Shown here: piece after piece, positions 1 to 7,883 of the stretch | Numbering within the stretch: the first letter of the stretch is position 1 | Layout: each line of letters opens with the position of its first letter | Assembly (NCBI GenBank): GCA_005518205.2 | Contig: RFFC02000052.1 | Coordinates: 1 to 36,272, forward strand | Length of the DNA: 36,272 nucleotides | Origin: Hormoscilla sp. GUM202 | GTDB taxonomy: Bacteria > Cyanobacteriota > Cyanobacteriia > Cyanobacteriales > Desertifilaceae | Direction of reading: 5' to 3' | Notes under the pieces: model-generated | The model's input: the letters and a program-made list of their open reading frames with translations, nothing else | Databases searched by the model: none | What the model was told of the DNA's origin: nothing | Position numbers and translations under genes: made by a program

Positions 1-521
1 TTGGCTGTCAAGGGCGAGAACTAATACAAGTTGGCACGCTTTCCAAAGCGTTGGCCAGTTTGGGCGGGTATGTAGCTGGCAGTGAAAAGCTGATCGATTT
101 TCTCAGAAATCGCGCCCCTAGCTGGATTTATACCACGGCTCTGACTCCTGCAGATACTGCTGCCGCGTTCCAGGCGATCGAGATTTCCCAAAGGGAACCC
201 CAAAGGCGCAGTCAACTGTGGCAAAATATCACTTACTTGCAGCAGCTAATTTCTCAACAGCTGCCCCATCTGAAACTTTTTCCCTCTGAGTCTGCCATCA
301 TCTGCATTAAACTACAGAATGCAGCTCAAGCTCATGGGGTGGGAGAGAATCTGAAAGCTGCTGGTATTTTTGCCCCAGCCATCCGCCCGCCTACCGTCAG
401 TACCAGTCGCATTCGTATCTCACTCATGGCGACCCATGAAGCAACTCACCTGCATCAGTTAGTTGATGCCCTCGATCGGATAATCCCCGATCGATCGGAT
501 AATTGCTGCTATTTTGATTAA
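1..521 (+). CDS. bioF: 8-amino-7-oxononanoate synthase-type PLP enzyme, 3' part (5' end outside window)
   Basis: The frame is open from the left edge, so the gene starts outside the window. The first readable residues include [16 protein letters not shown], the PLP-lysine block of the alpha-oxoamine synthase family (BioF, Kbl, HemA-like). The lysine codon lies at about 45-47. The remaining ~155 residues form the C-terminal half of a fold type I PLP enzyme, with an RISLMATH stretch typical of the end of BioF proteins. In biotin synthesis BioF condenses pimeloyl-ACP (or -CoA) with L-alanine in the cytosol. A TTG at 51 would lie inside the conserved block and is not a real start. BioF is preferred over Kbl because it is the usual member in cyanobacteria, but the fragment alone does not fully separate them. 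Confidence 0.8.
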   Translation, partial: GCQGRELIQVGTLSKALASLGGYVAGSEKLIDFLRNRAPSWIYTTALTPADTAAAFQAIEISQREPQRRSQLWQNITYLQQLISQQLPHLKLFPSESAIICIKLQNAAQAHGVGENLKAAGIFAPAIRPPTVSTSRIRISLMATHEATHLHQLVDALDRIIPDRSDNCCYFD

Positions 522-600
522 ACTAGACAAAGTCTGCTTTGGGCGCGACTTAGGGCCACAACAGAAATCAGCCAACAAGGTGATGAGGAGTACAAAAAAC

Positions 601-1482
601 ATGATTCGATATGTAAAGCTGCTGCAAGTAATCCCAGCAACAATAGTTAGCTGGGGAATTTACTCGGGCTTGACTGCGCCAGTAGTATCAGCTTCGGAGT
701 TGACTCCACAGCAAGCCACCGTGGAACAACATCAGATACCCGAAATTGACAGTATCAAAGCAGAAGACTTATTGATGCCTTCTGAAACAGAGATATTACT
801 GTCGGAAAGTTGGCAATTCACTCAGAAGATTGATGACCCCGAAGAGATCGCCCAAGTGCCGCTTTTGGGCATCAGTGGATGGGCGATCGTGCCGAAAGCA
901 GGAACTCTGGGAATAGGTGCAGATGTAGTCAAAGGGATCGTCCCAAATGTGAATGGCCGAGTCGGGTTCAGCGGCTTGGGTATAGGAGTAGAGATCAGTT
1001 CTGATAACATTGATTATGACGGAGATGTCAATCTGGGCGGTATCCCGCTGTTGGTAGATTTTCATCCATTTTTTAGTAGCTTTCGGGTGACAGGTGGATT
1101 GGTTATCAACAATAACAAGATTGATTTGGATGCCAAGGGTCCCGATCCCGACGGGACTATCAGAATAGGCGATCGGGATTTTCAAGTGAGTGATGTGGGT
1201 GATATCAAGGGGGAGGTAGAATTTAACGACGTAGCCCCGTACATTGGGATTGGATTCGGCAATCCAGTGAGACTGGGAAAAAGCTGGGGTTTTTCAATAG
1301 ATCTCGGGGTAATGTTTCAAGGTGCAGGAGATGTAAGTCTGAGGGCGACTAATCCGAGTCAAGCAGGAATAGATGCAGGAATTAACGCCCAACTGGAAAG
1401 AGAGGAAGAGGACATTCAAGATGAGGTCGATTGGATTCAAGTATACCCGATATTACAGATTGGGGTAACATACCAATTTTGA
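601..1482 (+). CDS. Putative outer-membrane beta-barrel protein
   Basis: A 293-residue protein. The frame is open from 514, but ATG 601 is preferred: GAGGAG lies about 10 bases upstream, and this start gives a clean signal peptide (residues 1-31, basic MIRYVK then a hydrophobic run ending APVVSA). After a low-complexity linker, residues from about 95 on carry alternating short strands (VNGRVGFSGLGIGVEIS, VNLGGIPLLVDFHPFF, YIGIGFGNPV) and the chain ends in an aromatic Phe (VTYQF), the usual C-terminal outer-membrane barrel signature. The same sequence style (LLVDFHPF, APYIGIGFGNP, WGFSIDLGVMFQG) is familiar from uncharacterised outer-membrane proteins of proteobacteria. Substrate and function are unknown. 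It stands alone downstream of the bioF-like gene and is followed by a repeat array. Confidence 0.7.
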   Translation: MIRYVKLLQVIPATIVSWGIYSGLTAPVVSASELTPQQATVEQHQIPEIDSIKAEDLLMPSETEILLSESWQFTQKIDDPEEIAQVPLLGISGWAIVPKAGTLGIGADVVKGIVPNVNGRVGFSGLGIGVEISSDNIDYDGDVNLGGIPLLVDFHPFFSSFRVTGGLVINNNKIDLDAKGPDPDGTIRIGDRDFQVSDVGDIKGEVEFNDVAPYIGIGFGNPVRLGKSWGFSIDLGVMFQGAGDVSLRATNPSQAGIDAGINAQLEREEEDIQDEVDWIQVYPILQIGVTYQF

Positions 1483-1486
1483 AGGG

Positions 1487-1600
1487 GTTCGTAGTAAAGG
1501 TTCGTAGTAAACGCTTTAGCGTTTGCCGGGGGTTCGTAGTAAACGCTTTAGCGTTTGCCGGGGGTTCGTAGTAAACGCTTTAGCGTTTGCCGGGGGTTCG
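1487..1600 (+). repeat. Tandem 32-bp hairpin repeat array (3 full units plus a partial)
   Basis: Units begin TTCGTAGTAA at 1501, 1533 and 1565, with a truncated unit at 1488. Each unit carries the stem-loop AAACGC-TTTA-GCGTTT followed by GCCGGGGG. The array sits directly after the stop of the barrel-protein gene and could act as a 3' RNA structure. It shares its left arm with the array at 17989-18196 but has a different stem. Confidence 0.9.
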
Positions 1601-2003
1601 AGATCGCAAAGCGCGTTGATCTCGAATAATGATATAGCACTTCTGGTGATTAGTGTGATATAGCAGTTCTCAGATTAGTGTGATCTGCTGTCGGAGATGG
1701 ATGCATCTCACTTCTAGCCCGCGCAGGCGGGCTTTGTTCCTGTAGCCGGACCCTTTAGGGTTCGGGCGGCTGTATCACATCAATTTGAGAAACGCTATAT
1801 GCTGTCGGAGATTGCTTCGGGGGGGGTAACTCTATGAAAGCATAAGTTACTCGCTAGTGCTCTCCTCTCCGCCTTCGCTTAATGCGCTCAGGCTGCGGGA
1901 TGCGCTCCCCCCTCGCAATGACAAATAGGCGATTGTGCTGTACCACATTAATTTGAGAAACGCTATATCATGCTAGAGGAAAATTAATAAGGAGCATTAT
2001 TCC
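1601..2003. other. Repeat-rich intergenic region upstream of the peroxiredoxin gene
   Basis: No gene is seen. A 19-bp sequence AATTTGAGAAACGCTATAT occurs at about 1782 and again at about 1951, each preceded by a CACATYA motif. The phrase GGGCTTTGTTCCTGTAG plus CCGGACCC at about 1727-1755 recurs at about 17009-17033. The stretch around 1861-1925 looks like a generic dispersed repeat (CCTTCGCTTAATGCGC and following bases). The promoter of the peroxiredoxin gene must lie in or just after this block. Confidence 0.6.
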
Positions 2004-2438
2004 ATGAGCCTGACAGTAGGTACAGTCGCGCCCGACTTCACGGTAAAGGACACCAACGGCAACACCGTCAAGCTGTCCGACTTCGCGGGCAAAACCGTCG
2101 TGCTATACTTTTACCCCAAAGACGACACTCCCGGCTGCACCAAGGAAGCCCAAAGCTTCCGAGATAGTTATGCCGAGTACCAGAACAAGGATATGGTCGT
2201 TTTGGGAGTCAGTACGGACGACGAAGCATCTCACAAGCAGTTTACCGAGAAATACGGCCTGCCGTTCCAATTGCTGGCCGATGCCGACGGTGCAATTACG
2301 AAGGCTTACGATGTCGATGGGGGCGGCTATGCCAAGCGGGTCACTTACATTATCGACAGTGAAGGCAAAATTTCCCAAGTCATCGACAAAGTGCAAACTG
2401 CAACCCACGCCCAGGATATTTTAAAGTCGATGTCCTAA
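2004..2438 (+). CDS. bcp: Thioredoxin-dependent peroxiredoxin, Bcp/PrxQ type
   Basis: A 144-residue protein of normal PrxQ/Bcp length. The thioredoxin-fold core is plain: VGTVAPDFTVKD at the N terminus, FYPKDDTPGCTKEAQSFRD around the peroxidatic Cys45, and the LLADADG / YDVDG region. It reduces hydroperoxides in the cytosol, usually at the expense of thioredoxin. The position five residues after Cys45, which holds the resolving Cys in many PrxQ enzymes, is Gln50, and there is no other cysteine, so this member should work as a 1-Cys enzyme. AAGGAG at 1990-1995 supports the ATG. The gene is monocistronic and followed by two hairpins. Confidence 0.95.
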   Translation: MSLTVGTVAPDFTVKDTNGNTVKLSDFAGKTVVLYFYPKDDTPGCTKEAQSFRDSYAEYQNKDMVVLGVSTDDEASHKQFTEKYGLPFQLLADADGAITKAYDVDGGGYAKRVTYIIDSEGKISQVIDKVQTATHAQDILKSMS

Positions 2439-2448
2439 AAAGTCGATC

Positions 2449-2507
2449 CGGACGGGTCCTGCCGCCCGTCCGAGTTGCATCTCGTTCCCAGGTTCTACCT
2501 GGGAACG
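2449..2507 (+). terminator. Two consecutive hairpins after the peroxiredoxin gene
   Basis: CGGACGGG (2449-2456) pairs perfectly with CCCGTCCG (2465-2472) across an 8-base loop. It is followed at 2483-2507 by the palindrome CGTTCCCAGGT-TCTA-CCTGGGAACG, one copy of a dispersed hairpin repeat in this window. There is no T-run, so a bidirectional structural terminator between convergent genes is likely but not proven. Confidence 0.5.
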
Positions 2508-2508
2508 T

Positions 2509-2973
2509 CTACCAGGCGCTCAAATCTTCCTTAGTTAAACTTTTTTCTGATATCGGTAAATAAACATTCGGAGAATCCGGATGACATTGCTTCACAGGAA
2601 TATCTAAAGTAAGAGCAGCTGCGATGAAAGCCCCATTAGTTATATAAGTGTTAGTCCGACGCTCAACCATGTGTTTATAGCCATAACTGGAGTGAGCCTT
2701 ATTAAAGGTCTGTCGAAACTGATGATCTTGTAACCATTGCCGACATAGAATAATCGTTGGTATATAGATATCAGCATCTTTAAGGAAGTCTGATGGTTTA
2801 AGGTCTGTCTCTTGTGGAGCTTTACCAAAAGCAACAGACGCACTCACAAAACCGTGAGGATTAAGAGTTGGGTAATCCTTCAATACAGACTCTAATTGCC
2901 GTTTAATAGATTCCGGATCTACGCACAAAAACTTCTCAGGCAAATTTTGCAACCAACTGTCATTAAAACCCAT
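2509..2973 (-). CDS. Conserved hypothetical protein
   Basis: A 154-residue soluble protein of unknown function. The frame is open to 3036, but the ATG at 2973 has GAGGG about 8 bases upstream and begins a sensible N terminus (MGFNDSWLQNLPEKF). The best preserved part is C-terminal: a YGYKHMVER segment, then TYITNGAFIAAAL, then SPNVYLPISEKSL. This pattern resembles small proteins of unknown function found on bacterial chromosomes and plasmids, but I cannot name a family. It converges on the peroxiredoxin gene, with the hairpins at 2449-2507 between them. Confidence 0.55.
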   Translation of the reverse strand: MGFNDSWLQNLPEKFLCVDPESIKRQLESVLKDYPTLNPHGFVSASVAFGKAPQETDLKPSDFLKDADIYIPTIILCRQWLQDHQFRQTFNKAHSSYGYKHMVERRTNTYITNGAFIAAALTLDIPVKQCHPDSPNVYLPISEKSLTKEDLSAW

Positions 2974-3303
2974 AAAAATACCCTCAACCTTGCTATTACA
3001 AACCAAAACTGCTAGGCAGAAGCCCAAGATGCGCAAAATCTATGTTCGGCATACACCAGAGCGCGTGATCTTAGCTCGCGTACTAGCTAGCAGACTAGAC
3101 AGCATCGGATAGCTTTGAGTTCCCCAGGCTGATTGTCGATCTGCTCGATCACGCGCACAGCTCAGACATTGTCGATCGAGTACCGGCTAGAGCTTGGTCG
3201 CTGTAGAAGTCGTTGACAAAAAAAGAAAATGTGCATGTCCTAAATTTGGTAGCGATCATAACAATTGTGAGCCTCCAGAGCGAGACCCCCACAGAGCCAG
3301 AGC

Positions 3304-3660
3304 GTGAAAACCGGGAAACGAGCAGAAGAACGATTTTCCGTCAATACACAGATTGCCAAAAATGTCGGCGCATTATTAATGGACCGACGCCCTAGCGGTA
3401 AAATTAGGCAAGAGTCATCGTGGATTCTTGAAAGTGGCTTAGATGAATCGGAACCGCTCAAGTTACATATTAGCAAATTATTGCTGTTGATTGAGTCAAA
3501 GGTTGAGCGATTCAAAGAACTAATGTCGGTATGCGACATAGAAATATTTTGCGGCTTTTCCTCAGAAAATGGTCAAGGAGGATTTGTGCTTGATGCTGCA
3601 CTACTCAAACAGATCGGCATCATCCCCTTAGATTTGGTGCTGGATTTGTATCCATCATAG
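3304..3660 (+). CDS. DUF4279-like protein, probably N-terminally truncated
   Basis: The C-terminal two thirds match my memory of DUF4279 proteins: SSWILESGLDESEPLKLHI, then FKELMSVCDIEIFCGFSS, then LLKQIGIIPLDLVLDLYPS. The family normally begins with an N-terminal half containing a repeat of the same fold and a (K/R)GD-like turn; that part is not visible here. The frame opens at a GTG (3304) and stop codons lie just upstream in this frame (3241-3270), while fragments in the other two frames do not restore an obvious N terminus. It may be a remnant or may start differently. Function unknown. Confidence 0.5.
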   Translation: MKTGKRAEERFSVNTQIAKNVGALLMDRRPSGKIRQESSWILESGLDESEPLKLHISKLLLLIESKVERFKELMSVCDIEIFCGFSSENGQGGFVLDAALLKQIGIIPLDLVLDLYPS

Positions 3661-3667
3661 CTATAGG

Positions 3668-4855
3668 CTATACTGAGTAGTATATATTAGCTTGCTCGAT
3701 CCGTCCCAGGGCTTCCCCTAGCCGATCGCACTCAGCAATCAAACTAATTCTCACATAGCCTTCACCAGCAGCACCAAAAGCATTTCCCGGGGTCACCACC
3801 ACTCCAGTCCGCTGCAAGACATCCAGGGCAAAATCTGTCGAACCTACTCCAGGGGGACAAGGAACCCATAAATACATAGTGGCTTTAGTTTTGGGTACAT
3901 CCCACCCCAACTCTGCCAAACCTTGAATCAGAAAATCCCGGCGAGTCCGATAGCGTTCCCGGACCTCCTCCAAATAGGAATCAGGTAACCCCAGGGCGGT
4001 TTCGGCTGCAACTTGCAGGGCCGCAAACACGCCGTAATCTAAATTGGTTTTCAGGGTCCTTAAACCTTGGATGATCTGAGAGTTCCCCACCACAAAGCCG
4101 ATGCGCCACCCGGCCATATTATAGGTTTTGGACATGGTATGAAACTCAACCCCGATTTCCTTGCCACCGGGAATTTCTAGTAAGCTAGTGGGTTGATAGC
4201 CATCAAAGGCTAATTCTGCATAGGCGAGGTCGTGAACCAGTAAGATTTCGTGGCGACGGGCAAAGGCGACAATTTCTGTAAAAAACTCCCGAGGCGCTGT
4301 CGCGCAGGTGGGGTTACTGGGATAGTTAAAATACAATATCTTGGCAAGTTTTGCTACATCCTCGGGAATGGCAGCTAGATCGATCAGCCAGTCGTTTTCT
4401 GCTTTCAGAACTAACGTGTGGACCTCTCCACCCGCGATCGCGGGGCCGCGAAAATGGGCCGGATAGGCGGGAGAGGGGACTAAAATTAAGTCACCCGGAT
4501 TGATGTAAGCTAGTGCTAGATGGCCGAGTCCTTCTTTAGAACCCAGTAGAGGTAAGGCTTCGCTATCTGGATCCAGTTCTACTTCGTAACGACGTTTATA
4601 CCAGCTAGTAATGGCGCTGCGGAAACTAGCAGTCCCTTCAAAGGGAGGATAGCCGTGATGTGCGGGATTTTGTAAAGCCCCGATCGCCGCTTCTACTACC
4701 GGTTGAGGCGTGGCCCCATCCGGGTTTCCCATGCCCAAATCTATTAGATCCAATCCCTGTTCTCGGGCACGTGCTTTCAGCTCGTCCAGGCGGGCAAATA
4801 CATAAGGAGGCAAGCTTTTCAGGCGTTCAGCTGGGCTTATCCAATCTAGATTCAT
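3668..4855 (-). CDS. Class I/II PLP aminotransferase (LL-DAP / alanine aminotransferase-like)
   Basis: A 395-residue fold type I aminotransferase of normal length. The PLP lysine is Lys243 in SKTYNMAGWRIGF, with Asn181 (NYPSNPT) and Asp209 (VHDLAYAELAF) at the usual cofactor positions; a late Arg in GYVRISLI should bind the substrate carboxylate. The N-terminal LIDLGMGNPDGATP is typical of the group annotated as LL-diaminopimelate or alanine (AlaC-like) aminotransferases. Substrate cannot be set from sequence. Its start lies 29 bases inside the end of the upstream dehydrogenase gene, so the two are probably translated together as the last genes of the sufU-ycf51 run. Confidence 0.85.
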   Translation of the reverse strand: MNLDWISPAERLKSLPPYVFARLDELKARAREQGLDLIDLGMGNPDGATPQPVVEAAIGALQNPAHHGYPPFEGTASFRSAITSWYKRRYEVELDPDSEALPLLGSKEGLGHLALAYINPGDLILVPSPAYPAHFRGPAIAGGEVHTLVLKAENDWLIDLAAIPEDVAKLAKILYFNYPSNPTCATAPREFFTEIVAFARRHEILLVHDLAYAELAFDGYQPTSLLEIPGGKEIGVEFHTMSKTYNMAGWRIGFVVGNSQIIQGLRTLKTNLDYGVFAALQVAAETALGLPDSYLEEVRERYRTRRDFLIQGLAELGWDVPKTKATMYLWVPCPPGVGSTDFALDVLQRTGVVVTPGNAFGAAGEGYVRISLIAECDRLGEALGRIEQANIYYSV

Positions 4856-6053
4856 TGTTCATTCCTCTGCAGCCACTAGGAAACAGGCCAAGCCGTCCCG
4901 AAAGACTTCCGAAATCCGAAACCATTGCTGCCATCAGTTGGTCGGGCCCCACCTGGAAGAGGAGTCGGTGAATGTCAGAATTAGGGGAACAGGCAATGTC
5001 CGCTGCTTTACGCAACTCTGCCAGGGTGACGTTCCCCAGTCCCAAGTCATCCAGGGTTTTCGGCAGGCCAATCTCCGTGTAAAACTGTAACAGTTGTTGT
5101 CTGGCCGTAACTGCCAGTTTGTTTCCCTGCACCATCTCTTCCAAGCGTAGCTGCACTAGAATCCCATAGGCCACTTTTTCTCCATGTAAAATATCATGGG
5201 CCGCCCGAATGTGGGTTAAGCCATTGTGGACCGCATGGGCCGCTACCGTGCGACATTGGGCACCTCCCAGTCCCCCGATCGCCCCTGCTAGCAGTACTGT
5301 AGCATCTACCACTTGCCGCCAAGTTTCTCCTCCTGGTTCTTTGAGTGCCTCTGCTGACTTTTGGAATAGAATATCTCGCAGGATCCTCGCCTGTTGGACA
5401 GCAGCAATAATCGTGGTTTCCTGGGAGTGACCGCTACTGACCGATGCTTCATACCATTTAGCGATCGCATCTCCTATGCCTGCCACCAGAGTCCGCCGTG
5501 AAGCTGTAGCAATCAGATTGTAATCTAGCACTAGCAACTCCGGACACTGGGCGAGACTGACATCGTATAGAAAGGCACCTTCGGTCGAGTATACATTAGA
5601 AAGGGCTGACCATGCGGCACAGGTTGCCCCTGATGTCGGAATAGTTACCACTGGCAGTTGACAAAAGTGACCTACTAATTTTGCTGCATCCAGGGCCTTC
5701 CCGCCGCCGACGCCAATAATCAGATCGGCTGCATGGCTACTGACAGCTTGCTTGAGGGACTCTAAAGATGCTTCGCTACAATCAGGAGAGTAGTCCGCCC
5801 ATTCAGCCGTTAGTTGCTGCTGTGCCAGGACTGGTTGCAAGCGGGGCCGCACCACCTCTAAAGTCCGATCGCCCCCTACGATCAGGGGACGAGAACCCAA
5901 ACGGGCGATCGCCTCTCCTGCTTGGGACATACAGTTTTCCCCCCGCATCACCCTGGTTGGGGCAACGCTCATATATATTAAGGGATTATTTGCTGTTGGG
6001 GATGCTAATGTAGGTAAAGCTTCCTCAGACATAATTGGTGGATATTTCTCCAT
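4827..6053 (-). CDS. Iron-containing alcohol / glycerol dehydrogenase family protein
   Basis: Group III metal-dependent dehydrogenase. Counted from the upstream GTG at 6095, the NAD loop GVGGGKALD lies near residues 128-136 and the three metal ligands are Asp209 (GIGDAIAKW), His287 (AAHAVHNGL) and His304 (LHGEKVAYG). It is GldA-like; the natural alcohol or polyol is not predictable. The frame opens at 6095, where a GTG overlaps the ycf51 stop by one base, but ATG 6053 has AGGAGG five bases upstream and is the better start (408 residues). The gene overlaps the following aminotransferase gene by 29 bases, an operon layout. Confidence 0.85.
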   Translation of the reverse strand: MEKYPPIMSEEALPTLASPTANNPLIYMSVAPTRVMRGENCMSQAGEAIARLGSRPLIVGGDRTLEVVRPRLQPVLAQQQLTAEWADYSPDCSEASLESLKQAVSSHAADLIIGVGGGKALDAAKLVGHFCQLPVVTIPTSGATCAAWSALSNVYSTEGAFLYDVSLAQCPELLVLDYNLIATASRRTLVAGIGDAIAKWYEASVSSGHSQETTIIAAVQQARILRDILFQKSAEALKEPGGETWRQVVDATVLLAGAIGGLGGAQCRTVAAHAVHNGLTHIRAAHDILHGEKVAYGILVQLRLEEMVQGNKLAVTARQQLLQFYTEIGLPKTLDDLGLGNVTLAELRKAADIACSPNSDIHRLLFQVGPDQLMAAMVSDFGSLSGRLGLFPSGCRGMNNESRLDKPS

Positions 6054-6094
6054 TCCTTCCTCCTGTGCGATCGCCTGTCCCTTTTCCCTATTCA

Positions 6095-6619
6095 CTACTG
6101 CTCATTCGGCAATACTGGCAAGGATGCGAATTTTTCCGAGTCTATGAATATCTCCATGTTATCATCTTCCCGAGATCTAAGGGAGCGCTTAACATAACCC
6201 AGGTATAGTGGTTTTGAGACATTTTCCTCTGGATGAATTATCGTCCGGGCCCTGATGGTCAACCTGGCATCCGTACCGCCACCGCGTCCTGGGGAAAACA
6301 GATCGTGAGCTGCTTGACGGAGGGTAGCTTCCAGTTGGGGTTCCGTAATCTCCGGTGGCACTGCGATCGCCGTTTCGGCTGCGCCATTATCGTATACCCG
6401 AGAGAAGGGTACCGCACCTGGTATTTTTATCTGGGGGACTGCCGCTATAGACAAGGTAAACAAACCAGCGGTCAAAATCACCATAAAGCTAGTAACTCCC
6501 ACCAGTCTGAACCTGATGCCCCATTTTAGCGCCCAGCTGAGGACTGTCAAGACAGCACATAATAAGGTAGCAATTCCTACCCACTTAGCGGCTAGCACAA
6601 ATAAACTTGCTGTTGGCAT
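6095..6619 (-). CDS. ycf51: Ycf51 family protein
   Basis: A 174-residue protein with two N-terminal membrane segments (about residues 7-30 and 37-62) followed by a soluble domain. Recognisable Ycf51 phrases are LKWGIRFRLVGVT, the IPGAVPFSRVYDNG stretch, AVPPEITEPQLEATLRQAA and LYLGYVKRSLRSREDDNM. Ycf51 is conserved in cyanobacteria and some algal plastids; its role is unknown. It lies 54 bases after sufU and its TAG stop touches the upstream GTG of the dehydrogenase frame, so it is probably cotranscribed with both. Confidence 0.85.
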   Translation of the reverse strand: MPTASLFVLAAKWVGIATLLCAVLTVLSWALKWGIRFRLVGVTSFMVILTAGLFTLSIAAVPQIKIPGAVPFSRVYDNGAAETAIAVPPEITEPQLEATLRQAAHDLFSPGRGGGTDARLTIRARTIIHPEENVSKPLYLGYVKRSLRSREDDNMEIFIDSEKFASLPVLPNEQ

Positions 6620-6673
6620 GAGATTTTGTCCGATATTTTTGTTTTTTTATCTTGACTATTGAGGGATTCTGTG

Positions 6674-7153
6674 TTAATCGAGTTCATTGCTGACAAACCC
6701 TGCTTCTGGCTGAGTGCGATCGGGATTTTCCAGGGCCGCTTTGAGGGTATGCCAAGTCAGGTTAGCACATTTTATTCTGACTGGGAATTGGGAAACCCCT
6801 TGCATGACGTTCAACTTCCGCAGTTCTTTGGGAAACTCTACCTCTCCTTTCATCATCCCTTGGAACCTTTCTACCATTTCCAGAGCTTCCGAGACTGTTT
6901 TGCCGAGGCATGCCCCCGCCATCAAGTCCGCCGACGCCATCGCGATCGCGCAGCCTTCCCCGGAGAATTTTACATCACAGATGCGATCGCCCGCCTCATT
7001 CAGTTGGAGAGTCAGCTCGATCGTATCGCCGCAACTGGGGTTATGGCCCCGCTGGGACCGATGCACCGGTTCCGTTTTACCCCGATGCCTTGGTTTCTTG
7101 TAATGTTCTAGTATAACCTGTTGATAGAGGTCGCGCAAATTTCCCAGAGACAT
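6674..7153 (-). CDS. sufU: SufU/IscU-type Fe-S cluster assembly protein
   Basis: A 159-residue protein. The NifU_N/SufU fold has its three ligand cysteines: Cys41 in NPSCGD, Cys68 in GEGCAIAMASADLM and Cys129 in IKCANLTWHTL; Asp43 is also kept. SufU proteins act as sulfur acceptor or scaffold for SufS in iron-sulfur cluster assembly. The longer spacing between the second and third Cys is the SufU rather than the IscU type. It is the first gene of the minus-strand run sufU-ycf51-dehydrogenase-aminotransferase. Its 5' end and leader (6940-7245) recur, decayed, at 8358-8708 and 14266-14425. Confidence 0.92.
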   Translation of the reverse strand: MSLGNLRDLYQQVILEHYKKPRHRGKTEPVHRSQRGHNPSCGDTIELTLQLNEAGDRICDVKFSGEGCAIAMASADLMAGACLGKTVSEALEMVERFQGMMKGEVEFPKELRKLNVMQGVSQFPVRIKCANLTWHTLKAALENPDRTQPEAGFVSNELD

Positions 7154-7278
7154 AGTTATCGTTTCGGACCCGGTCCGACATGAACATGGCTTAGTGTTAA
7201 TTTAGCATGCGTGGCTGCCTGGTGGCGCGGCCCGAGAGGATAGAACATTATCTGGGTCTTCGTCGTGGGACCAACTTA

Positions 7279-7719
7279 CTATACTTGGGAATGGAAGCGA
7301 ACAAGACGCTGCACCACCTCAAAAGCTTGGTCAGCAAAATTTTGTGCAACTGCTACTTTCTCCTGTTGTTCTATCACGCGGTCTGAGATTGCAATTGCTT
7401 TTACCAGTATCTCGTAATCTGACTGTGTGAGGAAGCCGCAAGCAAAGAATGTGAGAGCAAGTTCTGTGGGACTTTGCGTTTCAAAGTCAATTGAGTGATG
7501 TTCTGCTATCATCCGCATCACTATTTTAGCTATAAACACAGCACCACAAACAGCTGCATCAAAATCTCCTTTTGCTATTAGATCCCCTGCTCTCGACTGA
7601 TATATGGAAATATCTGTCAAATCTCTCACCGGATAATCATACAATGTTGGTATTTGCTCGCTATCAGATTCATCTTTAACTACAGGCCGGATATCAGAAG
7701 GTTTTAAGGCTACAATCAC
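7279..7719 (-). CDS. Hypothetical helical protein, third gene of the rusA-like trio
   Basis: A 146-residue soluble, mostly helical protein starting with GTG at 7719. The GTG overlaps the TGA of the preceding 55-codon frame by four bases (GTGA), a translational-coupling arrangement. Its first residues (VIVALKPSDIRPV) look like a beta strand carrying a Lys. Joined to the end of the 55-residue frame (RADLDYIIHAENQR) they would make a degenerate PD-(D/E)XK-like core, so the two frames may be one frameshifted gene. The rest (residues 40-146) is unfamiliar. It has no strong hydrophobic segment. Function unknown. Confidence 0.5.
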   Translation of the reverse strand: MIVALKPSDIRPVVKDESDSEQIPTLYDYPVRDLTDISIYQSRAGDLIAKGDFDAAVCGAVFIAKIVMRMIAEHHSIDFETQSPTELALTFFACGFLTQSDYEILVKAIAISDRVIEQQEKVAVAQNFADQAFEVVQRLVRFHSQV

Positions 7720-7883
7720 CGCTGATTTTCCGCGTGGATAATGTAATCTAGATCCGCTCTGGAAATAAATTCAGTCAAGGGAGCCACGCGCGGCTTCACT
7801 AAAACTCGATAACCTTGCTGTCTATAGCGATCGGCAATTTCGTCGCTCATAGGATCTGACAATTTTGATAATGCTGTAGTCAT
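7716..7883 (-). CDS. Small 55-residue protein between rusA-like gene and 146-residue gene
   Basis: ATG 7883 to TGA 7716 encodes 55 residues beginning MTTALSKLSDPMSDEIADRY and ending YIIHAENQR. The ATG overlaps the TGA of the RusA-like frame (ATGA) and its own TGA overlaps the next GTG (GTGA), so the trio is tightly coupled. The segment EIADRYRQQGYRVLVKP resembles the start of AHJR-like restriction-endonuclease-fold proteins, as recalled. It could be an independent small protein or the N-terminal part of a gene continued in the next frame. Confidence 0.55.
   Translation of the reverse strand: MTTALSKLSDPMSDEIADRYRQQGYRVLVKPRVAPLTEFISRADLDYIIHAENQR

Noticed and set aside
1487-1600. Possible CRISPR array (also considered at 14658 and 17989)
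   Set aside because: Units are contiguous tandem repeats without unique spacers, and no cas genes are present.
3213-3395. 60-codon frame possibly supplying the N terminus of the DUF4279-like gene
   Set aside because: Its residues do not resemble the expected N-terminal half, so joining the frames is not supported.
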